Assembly (NCBI RefSeq): GCF_900141915.1
Contig: NZ_FQZG01000026.1
Span: 1-48,735, forward strand
Source of the DNA: Tessaracoccus bendigoensis DSM 12906
GTDB taxonomy: Bacteria > Actinomycetota > Actinomycetes > Propionibacteriales > Propionibacteriaceae
Direction of reading: 5' to 3'
Length of the DNA: 48,735 nucleotides
Below are positions 42,678 to 48,735 of this stretch, one piece after another. The notes beneath the pieces were generated by a model, which had not been told where the DNA came from, made no database searches, and saw only the letters and a program-made list of their open reading frames with translations. The first letter of the stretch is position 1. The number at the start of each line of letters is the position of its first letter. A program made the position numbers and the translations under genes.

Positions 42678-43123
42678 GGCGCGCGGCCATCCTCGCCTGC
42701 GTCATGGTTGCGGTGTTGGCACTCGGGCTCCTGGCATGGCGCCCGGGGTCCCGGAGCGACGGGGACTTCCAGGAGCCCGGCGCCATCGTGTCGGTCGTGG
42801 CGAGCCTGCTACCTGTATCGACCGTGGAGGTGAGCGATGTCGGGGACAGCGACTGCTGGGATGACACCGGGCGGCTCACGGTACCTGTCGGGGCGTCGTG
42901 CCTGACCCGGCTACCCCAGGACCGGACGCGGATGCTGCTCTGTGTCGAGACCGGGGACCCGCCCAGGGTCCAGGTGAGGGGGGCCCGATACGGTCGCCAA
43001 GAGGTGCGGGACGTACGCGCATGTGCAGACGAGCCTCGACGGATCGACCTCTACGACGAGGACTCTGTGCTGGTGGTGTCCTGCCCTTCGCTCGCAGCGC
43101 CCTGTGTCCTGAGGCTGGTCTGA
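42674..43123 (+). CDS. Small membrane-anchored or secreted protein ending the injection locus
   Basis: A 149-residue protein: MRRAAILACVMVAVLALGLL is a signal anchor, then a low-complexity link and an outside domain with about six cysteines (DSDCWDD, GASCLTRL, MLLCVET, VRACADE, VVSCPS, APCVLRL), suggesting three disulphides. No family is recognised. GTG 42674 overlaps the gpI-like stop, so it belongs to the same operon. Its 3' end overlaps the converging membrane-protein gene by 73 bases. It may be a surface partner of the particle. Confidence 0.7.
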   Translation: MRRAAILACVMVAVLALGLLAWRPGSRSDGDFQEPGAIVSVVASLLPVSTVEVSDVGDSDCWDDTGRLTVPVGASCLTRLPQDRTRMLLCVETGDPPRVQVRGARYGRQEVRDVRACADEPRRIDLYDEDSVLVVSCPSLAAPCVLRLV

Positions 43124-43926
43124 CGACCTAACTGCAAGACCCGCAACACCGCGACGATCCCCAGCACTAGTTGCAGGACGAACCAGACTGCGGCCACGAC
43201 CGCGGAGATCAACGCAGCCAGGGCGTCGGTGATGCTGGCCATGAACCCGGGCACGAAACTGTGCAGGAGACCGGTGACAATCGTCAGCGCGGCAGCAGAG
43301 GCGAAAAGCAGCACCAGCCCCTTGCTCGTCAGGAACCGTTGCTGGGCCAATGCGAGGCACACCAACCCACTCAGCTGCAGCACGAGAATCAACCCGACCA
43401 GAACCGCGGCCGACCCGACGGGGAACGAGCCGAACACCGCCAGATAGGCGAGAGTCCCGAACGGCGCGGAGACAAGCAGCGAGACCATCGCCAGGAGAGC
43501 GGTGAAGGAGGCCAGGGCGACGCCGACGGCGCAGAGTAGACCCACCAACCCGACGACCACGCTCACGATCCCCTGCACCGCACCCACGGCACGGTCACCG
43601 ATCAGCAGCCGCGCAGCGGTCAGGGCGAGCACGAGCACGAGAACCGCGTTGATCAGGGCCAGCGCAGGGATCCCGAGCCCCGGCGGGGAATCTGGCGAAG
43701 CGTCGGCCAGCGCATCGCCGACGTCATCGGCATCCAGGTCGAAGGCGTCCAGCAGGTCCTGGGTTTGTGGGTTGGACAAGACGTTGTCAACCCGGGCGTC
43801 GAATGGAGGTGGGGCGACCAGCAGCGGCGCGCCGAGGCAGATGCAGAAGCTGGCCACCACACACAGCAGTGCGGCGACCAGGAACGGGCGCCGGAGGGCA
43901 TCAAGCGGCTGACGGGGGGCGCTCAT
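43051..43926 (-). CDS. Polytopic membrane protein beside the injection locus
   Basis: A 291-residue protein with about six transmembrane segments (FLVAALLCVVASFCICLGA; IPALALINAVLVLVLALTAA; GIVSVVVGLVGLLCAVGVA; and four more hydrophobic stretches). An acidic loop after TM1 (DAFDLDADDVGDALADA) faces outside and a Ser/Thr-rich C-terminal tail is cytoplasmic. No family is recognised. It is convergent with, and overlaps the end of, the small secreted-protein gene. Whether it belongs to the injection system or to the right flank is undecided. Confidence 0.65.
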   Translation of the reverse strand: MSAPRQPLDALRRPFLVAALLCVVASFCICLGAPLLVAPPPFDARVDNVLSNPQTQDLLDAFDLDADDVGDALADASPDSPPGLGIPALALINAVLVLVLALTAARLLIGDRAVGAVQGIVSVVVGLVGLLCAVGVALASFTALLAMVSLLVSAPFGTLAYLAVFGSFPVGSAAVLVGLILVLQLSGLVCLALAQQRFLTSKGLVLLFASAAALTIVTGLLHSFVPGFMASITDALAALISAVVAAVWFVLQLVLGIVAVLRVLQLGRQTSLRTQGAASEGQDTTSTESSS

Positions 43927-43996
43927 ACCATTCAGGAGTCGGCAGCGGTGCGTCCTGATACGAGAGGTCGCCCGGCGACCAGGTGCAGGACGTGGC

Positions 43997-44027
43997 GGTG
44001 CCCCACGCGCGGGGCGCGTGGGGCACC
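43997..44027 (-). terminator. Perfect 13-bp hairpin ending the sugar operon
   Basis: GGTGCCCCACGCG (43997-44009) pairs with CGCGTGGGGCACC (44015-44027) across a CGGGG loop, 10 bases after the stop of the last operon gene. There is no U-tract, but the stem is very stable. Confidence 0.8.
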
Positions 44028-44037
44028 TTCGGGATGG

Positions 44038-44901
44038 TCAGGCCAGTTCGCTTCGGACGCGCTCGAGCATCCGGCGGTTGACCTCGTCGGAGACCTCATG
44101 CCAACCGAACACGCAGATCGAGACGACACCGTCGAACTTCAGCTCCCGCAGCGTCGCGAAGACCGCGTCGAAGTCGACCTCGCCCCTGCCGATCTCGGCG
44201 TGCTGGTGTACGCGGGCGTCGACCCCCGGCGGGTTGACGATGATTCGGTTGCCGTCGTTGGCGCGGTGGTTGAGGGTGTCGGCGAGATGTACCTCGCGCA
44301 GCTTCGGGGCGCTCGAGGTGAGCATCCGACGCACGTCGCCGGCCCCGTCGTCGAGGTGGAAGGCGTGTGGGCAGCAGAACTCGTAGCCGAGCCAGTCGAG
44401 GTTCGCGCCCCGCACGGTGGCGTAGGCGTCGTCGTGCAACTCGACGAAATCGTATGGGTGCGCCTCCATGTTGAGACGGATCCCGTAGCGTTCGAAATCG
44501 GGCGTGAGTTCCTCGATCGAGCGGTACCACTGTCCCTCGCATTCGCGGGGGGTGTTGGGGTTGCCGGCGAACTCGGAGGTGATCTCACGGACATCGAGCT
44601 GGTCGGCGAGCTGCAACAGACGCCGCCAGTTTCGCACCTGGGCTGTCCGTTCGGCTTCGTCGACCGCAGACCAGTTGAACACGGGGTTCAGGGTGCGGAC
44701 CTTGACGCCGGATTCCTTCTCGGCGCGGAGCAGGCCCGCGACGAAGTCGTCGTCGCCCTTCGGGTAGCGGTTCCAGAAGTGGAATTCGGCGTTGGGGGAG
44801 AGCTCGACGTACTCGAAGCCGAGTTCGGCGGCCTTGTGCAGCGTGTCGGCGGTCGACATCGATGCGTAGTACATGTTCGGGTCCAGTGCGATGTCTACCA
44901 T
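44038..44901 (-). CDS. Sugar phosphate isomerase/epimerase (xylose-isomerase-like TIM barrel)
   Basis: A 287-residue AP-endonuclease-2-superfamily TIM barrel. TLHKAAELGFEYVELSPNAE, RLNMEAHPYDFVELHDDAYA, VRGANLDWLGYEFCCPHAFH, KLREVHLADTLNHR and FDGVVSICVFGWHE place metal ligands (Glu, Asp/His, His, Glu) on successive strands. Relatives include IolE, IolH and IolI of inositol catabolism; the precise reaction is not determined. ATG 44901 follows GGAAAGG; an earlier in-frame ATG at 44946 lies inside the intercistronic hairpin. It is the last gene of the operon. Confidence 0.85.
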   Translation of the reverse strand: MVDIALDPNMYYASMSTADTLHKAAELGFEYVELSPNAEFHFWNRYPKGDDDFVAGLLRAEKESGVKVRTLNPVFNWSAVDEAERTAQVRNWRRLLQLADQLDVREITSEFAGNPNTPRECEGQWYRSIEELTPDFERYGIRLNMEAHPYDFVELHDDAYATVRGANLDWLGYEFCCPHAFHLDDGAGDVRRMLTSSAPKLREVHLADTLNHRANDGNRIIVNPPGVDARVHQHAEIGRGEVDFDAVFATLRELKFDGVVSICVFGWHEVSDEVNRRMLERVRSELA

Positions 44902-44928
44902 CGTTTTTCCTTTCCAAAGCTTGAGGGA

Positions 44929-44970
44929 CCTGGTGCCTGGCCGCAAGGAGACGTGCGGCCAGGCATCAGG
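44929..44970 (-). other. Intercistronic hairpin after the sugar-binding protein gene
   Basis: CCTGGTGCCTGGCCGCA (44929-44945) pairs with TGCGGCCAGGCATCAGG (44954-44970), 17 base pairs with one wobble and an 8-base loop, 13 bases after the binding-protein stop. Such structures commonly protect upstream mRNA so that the binding protein is made in excess. Confidence 0.6.
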
Positions 44971-44982
44971 TCAGTTCATGGG

Positions 44983-45966
44983 TCAGAAGCCGAGGGCCTT
45001 CTGGACCTCCGGGTCGTCCAGGTTGTCAGCATCCGCCCATACAGATGTAATATCAATATAGTCGGATTCCGGCAGTTTGTCAGCTGCGGCGTCGGCGAGG
45101 ACCTGGACCGTCTGGTAGCCGACCTCGAACGCGTTCTGGGTCACGATGCCCGAGATCTCACCGTCCCTGATCATGTCGAGCATCTCAGGGGTGGCGTCGA
45201 TACCTACCACCCGGACATCCTTGCTCATCGCGCTCACCTGGTCGGCGGCCGCGATCGTCGCGTTGTCGGACGTGCCGAAGAACGCGTTCAGATCGGGGTG
45301 CGCCTGCAGGATGCCCTGCGCCTTGTTCAGCGAGATGGCACGATCGGCCTGCCCGTCCTGCACATCGACAACCTCAATGTCTGGGGCAATCTCGGCGAGG
45401 TGCTCGATGAAGCTGTCGCGGCGAACGGCTGCGTCTCCGACCATGCCGTTGGTGATCACCGCAACCTTGCCCTTGCCGCCCAGCAGCTCGGCGAGATGCT
45501 CGGCGGCCATCTGGCCCATCTTCTCGTTGTTCGAGGCGACAGTGGCGATGGGTGCGTCCGAGAAGGACATCGGCGTGGCGAAGGCGACGATGTCGATGCC
45601 GTTCGCCTTGGCCTCGTCCAGCATGGCCGGGGCCCCCTCCTCCGCCCCGTTCTGGGCCGCGAAGCCGATGCCGTCCGGGTTTGCGTTGATCGCCGCCTGC
45701 AACTGATTGAGTTGCTTTTCGCCCTCGTTCTCGGTGTCGGGCCCGTTGAAGGAGACGTCGACGCCCAGATCCTCACCGGCCGCCATCGCACCTTGGCGGG
45801 CCGCGACCCAGAACTCGCCGGCGTTGAACTTCGCGATGATCGCGACGCTGACGGAGTTGCCCTCGCCGTTCGCCTCGTTGCCACCCTGACCGCACGCGGT
45901 CAGGGTGATGGTGAGCGCGGTTGCGGCGACCGCCCCGATGATCCTGCGGTTGAACTGTGATTTCAC
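44983..45966 (-). CDS. Sugar ABC transporter substrate-binding lipoprotein (RbsB/IbpA type)
   Basis: A 327-residue periplasmic-binding-protein type 1 lipoprotein with lipobox LTAC (Cys25). The mature part starts VSVAIIAKFNAGEFWVAARQ. DLGVDVSFNGPDTENEGEKQ, AFFGTSDNATIAAADQV and VRVVGIDATPEMLDMIRDG are the classic ribose/inositol-binding patterns. GTG 45966 is set by the signal peptide; no strong ribosome site is seen and it begins 10 bases after the upstream stop. No permease or ATPase for it is present in this operon, so it must dock to components encoded elsewhere. The ligand may be an inositol or another polyol. Confidence 0.9.
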   Translation of the reverse strand: MKSQFNRRIIGAVAATALTITLTACGQGGNEANGEGNSVSVAIIAKFNAGEFWVAARQGAMAAGEDLGVDVSFNGPDTENEGEKQLNQLQAAINANPDGIGFAAQNGAEEGAPAMLDEAKANGIDIVAFATPMSFSDAPIATVASNNEKMGQMAAEHLAELLGGKGKVAVITNGMVGDAAVRRDSFIEHLAEIAPDIEVVDVQDGQADRAISLNKAQGILQAHPDLNAFFGTSDNATIAAADQVSAMSKDVRVVGIDATPEMLDMIRDGEISGIVTQNAFEVGYQTVQVLADAAADKLPESDYIDITSVWADADNLDDPEVQKALGF

Positions 45967-45976
45967 CTCTGTCCGA

Positions 45977-46981
45977 TCAGTCGCGCCCGGCGAGCTGCCG
46001 GGCTTCGTTGAGTACCGCGGCGGCGACCTCGAGGCCCGGCAGACCGGCCAGTTCGACGTCCTCGTGCTCGATGTTGAGCCACATGTTCGCGTCGATGTCA
46101 TCCAGTGCCTGGATGAAGTCGGCCCAGTACTGCGCGTCGTGTCCCCTACCAAGGGCGACGAAGTCCCACGAGGAGTCCTTCGGCCACTCGTTGGCCCACT
46201 CGTCGCCGCCCAGGTTGGTGCGTTGCTCGTCGGGGGACAGGCGGCGGAACCCGTTGTCGAGGACGCCGTTGAGGCGGGCGTGTTTGGTGTTGATCCGGAT
46301 GTCCTTCGCAGCAGCGTGGAAGATCAGGGGTCCGAGTTCGCGGGCGACCGCGATCGGGTCGGCCTGCTGCCAGAACAGGTGCGACGCGTCGAGCTCGACG
46401 CCGATGTTGGTCGCGTCGGTCAGGTCGACCAGCTTGCGGATGTCGCGGGCGTTGAACACCAGGTTCTGGGGGTGCAGCTCGAGGGCGACCTTGACTCCGT
46501 TGTCCTTCGCAAGCTGGTCGATGTCGCTCCAGAAGGCGGCGGCGATCTCCCACTGGTAGTCGAGCACGTCCAGCGCGGCCGAGTTCCAGGCGTTGACGAT
46601 CCAGTTCGGATGGGTCGCGCCGGGCTCGCCACCGGGCAGGCCCGACATGGTCACGACGCGGGTCTGGCCGAGGGCCGCGGCGGCTCGGATGGAGCGCCGC
46701 ACGTCGCCTGCATGCTTGGACCCGATGACCGGGTTGGGGTGCAGCGGGTTGCCGTTGCAGTTCAGGCCGCCGATGCCGACGCCGGTGCCCTCGAAGCGGG
46801 CCAGATACTTCTTCGCGACGGAGGGGTCGGCGATGATCTCGTCGATCTCGGGGATGTGGACCGGGGGCAGGAAGCCGCCGGAGTTGATCTCGATGCCGTC
46901 CAGCCCGAGGTCGGCCGCGACCTTGATGGCCTCGTCGAGCGAGCGGTCGTGCAGGACCGCGTTGTAGAACCCGTACTTCAT
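45977..46981 (-). CDS. Sugar phosphate isomerase/epimerase (TIM barrel), second paralogue
   Basis: A 334-residue AP-endonuclease-2-like TIM barrel. AADLGLDGIEINSGGFLPP, GVGIGGLNCNGNPLHPNPV, VKVALELHPQNLVFNARDIR with a metal Glu, IGVELDASHLFWQQADPI and NMWLNIEHEDVELAGL carry the metal and sugar ligands. It is longer than the 287-residue neighbour, fitting the epimerase/isomerase group found beside Gfo/Idh dehydrogenases. ATG 46981 overlaps the dehydrogenase stop as ATGA and follows GGAGG. The substrate is unknown. Confidence 0.88.
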   Translation of the reverse strand: MKYGFYNAVLHDRSLDEAIKVAADLGLDGIEINSGGFLPPVHIPEIDEIIADPSVAKKYLARFEGTGVGIGGLNCNGNPLHPNPVIGSKHAGDVRRSIRAAAALGQTRVVTMSGLPGGEPGATHPNWIVNAWNSAALDVLDYQWEIAAAFWSDIDQLAKDNGVKVALELHPQNLVFNARDIRKLVDLTDATNIGVELDASHLFWQQADPIAVARELGPLIFHAAAKDIRINTKHARLNGVLDNGFRRLSPDEQRTNLGGDEWANEWPKDSSWDFVALGRGHDAQYWADFIQALDDIDANMWLNIEHEDVELAGLPGLEVAAAVLNEARQLAGRD

Positions 46982-48150
46982 AGTGTTACCTCCATACCAT
47001 TGTGGCCGGCCGACTCTGCGACGGCAGCCAGGATTTCCATGTTGTGCAGACCGGCGTCGAAACCGGCGTTTTGGGGGAGAGAGTCGGCCGCGGCGATACC
47101 TGCGACCTCTTCGAGGAATGCGCGGGCTTGGAAGATGAAGCCCTCGTTCTGGCCGAAGCCGACACCGGACACGTCCATCGCCATGCCGCCGGCGAGATAC
47201 GGATGGTCGGAGCCGAGATTGACGGTGCGGTAGCCGTTGGTAGCCGACGAATCGTCGTTGAGGTACAGGCGCACCTGTGACGGGGTGTCCTGGTGGAAGC
47301 TCGCGGCGCCGTTTTCGCAGAAGACCTCGAAGAACAAGGCGTTCGGATAGCCGGCCGCGACGCGGGAGACCTCGAGGCTGCCGACGGTGTCGCCGAAGTG
47401 GGCGGTGTAGGTGGCGTAGTCGTCGTTCTCCACTGGTTCAAGCTCGTCCGAGACCTCGGCGAGGCCGTGCCCGGTGACGGCGCCGACCGGCACCGGACGC
47501 TCGGTGATCGCGGTCGAGAACGAGCCGCCGGAGACGGCGGTCATCGGGCCACAGAGGAACTCGGACAGGTAGGTGAGGTGGCTGCCGATGTCGGCCAGGG
47601 CGCCGGAGCCCATCGGCCCCTTGTAGCGCCAGCTGATCGGGGCCTTGGGCGAGGAGCCGTAGTCGCACCAGTAGCGGCCGCTGAAGTGCAGCACCTTGCC
47701 AAGGGTGCCGTCCTGGATCCACTGCCGGATGGCGGCGATGCCTGGCTGCCGGGTGTAGGTGAAGCCGATTCGCACGACGGTGTTGGCCGCTGCGGCCAGT
47801 TCGGCCATTTCCTTGGCCGACTCGATCGTGTCGCTCAGGGGTTTCTCGCAGAGCACGTGCTTGCCTGCCTCGACGAGGCCGCGTGCGACCTCCAGATGAA
47901 GGCGGTTCGCGATGACGACGCTGACTACGTTGATGTCGGGGTCGGCCGCGATGGCCCGCCAGTCGCTGTCGCTGCGTTCATAGCCGTACTTGCGTGCGGT
48001 GACGTCGGCCAACTCGGCGTTGATGTCGCACACGGAGATGTAGCGGAGTTCCGGCAGCGTCGGGGCGTAGAGAGTGGGGGCCACCCGGTACGCCGCGATA
48101 TGTGCCCTGCCCGCCATGCCTGCGCCGATGACGGCGATTCCGATGGTCAT
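46978..48150 (-). CDS. Gfo/Idh/MocA-family oxidoreductase
   Basis: A 390-residue NAD(P)-dependent dehydrogenase. The Rossmann motif is IGIAVIGAGMAGRAHIAAYR, the family signature is GKHVLCEKPLSDTIESAKE with the conserved Lys, and the C-terminal beta-sheet domain contains RYWCDYGSSPKAPISW, GALADIGSHLTYLSEF (the Asp/His catalytic region) and VEVFCENGAASF-like strands. ATG 48150 has AAGGAGG seven bases upstream. It is the first gene of the operon, directly downstream of the promoter and palindrome at 48183-48230. It probably oxidises an inositol or a sugar derivative that the TIM-barrel enzymes process. Confidence 0.92.
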   Translation of the reverse strand: MTIGIAVIGAGMAGRAHIAAYRVAPTLYAPTLPELRYISVCDINAELADVTARKYGYERSDSDWRAIAADPDINVVSVVIANRLHLEVARGLVEAGKHVLCEKPLSDTIESAKEMAELAAAANTVVRIGFTYTRQPGIAAIRQWIQDGTLGKVLHFSGRYWCDYGSSPKAPISWRYKGPMGSGALADIGSHLTYLSEFLCGPMTAVSGGSFSTAITERPVPVGAVTGHGLAEVSDELEPVENDDYATYTAHFGDTVGSLEVSRVAAGYPNALFFEVFCENGAASFHQDTPSQVRLYLNDDSSATNGYRTVNLGSDHPYLAGGMAMDVSGVGFGQNEGFIFQARAFLEEVAGIAAADSLPQNAGFDAGLHNMEILAAVAESAGHNGMEVTL

Positions 48151-48182
48151 TCATCCTCCTTGATGAACAGGTCCGCGCAACT

Positions 48183-48194
48183 TGGAGCGCTCCA
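48183..48194 (-). promoter_or_regulatory. LacI-type operator palindrome
   Basis: TGGAGCGCTCCA is a perfect 12-base palindrome with the central CG typical of LacI-family operators. It lies just downstream of the -10 box, where a bound repressor would block transcription. A second short palindrome TGGATCCA (48195-48202) is adjacent. Confidence 0.6.
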
Positions 48195-48202
48195 TGGATC
48201 CA

Positions 48203-48230
48203 ACGATAGCACCTGGCGACGAATTGTCAA
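48203..48230 (-). promoter_or_regulatory. Promoter of the sugar operon
   Basis: On the minus strand a perfect -35 TTGACA (48230-48225) and -10 TATCGT (48208-48203) are separated by 16 bases. The predicted start lies in the operator, giving a leader of about 45 bases before the ATG at 48150. Confidence 0.7.
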
Positions 48231-48269
48231 TACAAATCCGATGGAAGATTTGCCCGAGAGGGGAACCGT

Positions 48270-48525
48270 GGCGGACGGGGCGGCGCGATGGCCCGTCGGC
48301 AAGCCTGGGTGTGGGCGACGACCTCGCGGTGGTTGTGGCGGACGGGGTGGCGCGATGGCCCGTCGGCAAGCATCCCGGCAGTGGGGACGGCTTTGCGGTG
48401 GTTGTGGCGGATGGGGCGGCGCGATGGCCTGTCGGCAAGCATCCCGGCAGTGGGGACGGCTTTGCGGTGGTTGTGGCGGATGGGGCAGCGCGATGGCCCG
48501 TCGGCAAGCCTGGATGTGGGTAGGG
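48270..48525. repeat. 69-bp imperfect tandem repeat, about four units
   Basis: The marker GCGCGATGGCC occurs at 48283, 48350, 48419 and 48488, a spacing of 67, 69 and 69 bases. The two middle units contain GTCGGCAAGCATCCCGGCAG and GGGGACGGCTTTGCGGTGGT; the outer units are degenerate. Open frames through the block in both directions are low complexity and run into the promoter, so I regard it as non-coding. Confidence 0.8.
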
Positions 48526-48610
48526 ACGGCCGGTGTGGGCGCCGGAGGAGTGGGGTCGAGCGGGTGCCCCGCGTGGCCATGCCGGACGCGTCGCCACCCG
48601 GTCCGACTCC

Positions 48611-48733
48611 CGAAAATCGACCACTGGTCGATTCTGATCTGTCTGACGTCGAGGATCGCCCACTGCCTCACTTCCCGGACGCGTCCGCCGTCCGTCACGC
48701 TCCCCGAAAATCGGCCAGTGGTCGATTCTGATC
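48611..48733. repeat. Dispersed hairpin repeat, copies 2 and 3
   Basis: AATCGACCACTGGTCGATT (48615-48633) and AATCGGCCAGTGGTCGATT (48709-48727) are palindromes, each preceded by CGAA and followed by CTGAT. Copy 2 is followed by CTGTCTG and GTCGAGGATCGCCCAC, as in the 12.53-kb copy. The window ends inside the flank of copy 3. No gene is seen in 48526-48735. Confidence 0.7.
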
Positions 48734-48735
48734 CG

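Noticed and set aside
32340..43123. Prophage
   Set aside because: No integrase, terminase, portal, capsid, lysis or replication genes flank the tail-like genes; the gene order is that of injection systems.
32340..43123. Type VI secretion system
   Set aside because: No TssJLM membrane complex, no ClpV and no split TssB/TssC sheath; the sheath is a single phage-like protein and the host is a monoderm actinomycete.
43765..45960. 731-codon plus-strand open frame
   Set aside because: It runs antisense through the membrane-protein gene, the isomerase and the binding-protein gene, crosses a terminator and an intercistronic hairpin, and its translation is low-complexity with no recognisable domain; a high-GC shadow.
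45905..47233. 442-codon plus-strand open frame
   Set aside because: It is antisense to the TIM-barrel isomerase and dehydrogenase genes, both unambiguous; no motif is seen in the product.
48270..48525. Possible CRISPR array
   Set aside because: The units are contiguous 67-69-bp tandem repeats with no unique spacers, and there is no cas gene.
48147..48698. 183-codon minus-strand open frame with a 23-residue repeat
   Set aside because: The repetition comes from the 69-bp DNA repeat. The frame crosses the sugar-operon promoter and operator and overlaps the dehydrogenase start; no convincing start signal.

Overview
The window reads as a high-GC actinomycete chromosome, most likely Propionibacteriales/Propionibacteriaceae. 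The evidence is a Kgd-type multifunctional 2-oxoglutarate enzyme with a DUF6104 neighbour, WhiB1, a SigH/SigR sigma factor with a mycothiol-type zinc anti-sigma factor, the 24-residue ribosomal protein bL37, and several genes whose start codon lies 6-8 bases after a TANNNT box (leaderless transcription). Dispersed palindromic repeats and an intergenic repeat array support a chromosomal context. The genus call is an inference.

Layout. Positions 1-2150 are a graveyard of mobile and broken genes: the end of a tyrosine recombinase, an ISL3-type transposase tail, a beheaded phosphatase-like gene coupled to a membrane protein, an insertion-sequence-like inverted repeat pair, and a truncated ATPase. 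Positions 2313-5018 are a three-gene minus-strand operon resembling accessory genes of WXG100/type VII secretion loci: a YbaB-like protein, a helical WXG100-like protein and a lipoprotein. A LacI regulator (5225) precedes a complete dipeptide/nickel-type ABC importer (6377-11245). serA follows. A minus-strand block then encodes a DoxX-like protein, AroA, RsgA and HisN. Next come an SRAP protein, sigH-rsrA with an apparent autoregulatory promoter, bL37, a PdtaS-like kinase, whiB1, galK, a DUF6104 gene, kgd, a GT87-like membrane protein and tRNA-Arg(CCG). lysA, hom and thrB make up the aspartate-family amino-acid segment; thrC is absent.

The most striking part is 32340-43123: a compact contractile injection system (phage-tail-like) locus. 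It has a sheath, tube, LysM baseplate protein, VgrG/gp5 spike, a PAAR-position protein, a gp25 wedge, a gpJ-like wedge fused to a probable beta-propeller, and a gpI-like protein. It is framed by a membrane protein with a C-terminal PASTA-like domain and by further membrane-anchored or secreted proteins. I recognise no AAA+ ATPase, tape-measure protein or clear DUF4255 cap, so it is either a reduced variant or is completed elsewhere.

The right end (44038-48150) is a minus-strand carbohydrate, probably inositol-like polyol, operon. It comprises a Gfo/Idh/MocA dehydrogenase, two xylose-isomerase-like TIM barrels and a sugar-binding lipoprotein without its permease or ATPase. It starts from a clear TTGACA/TATCGT promoter with a LacI-type palindrome just downstream. 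The last ~480 bases hold a 69-bp tandem repeat and two copies of a hairpin repeat that also occurs at 12.53 kb.
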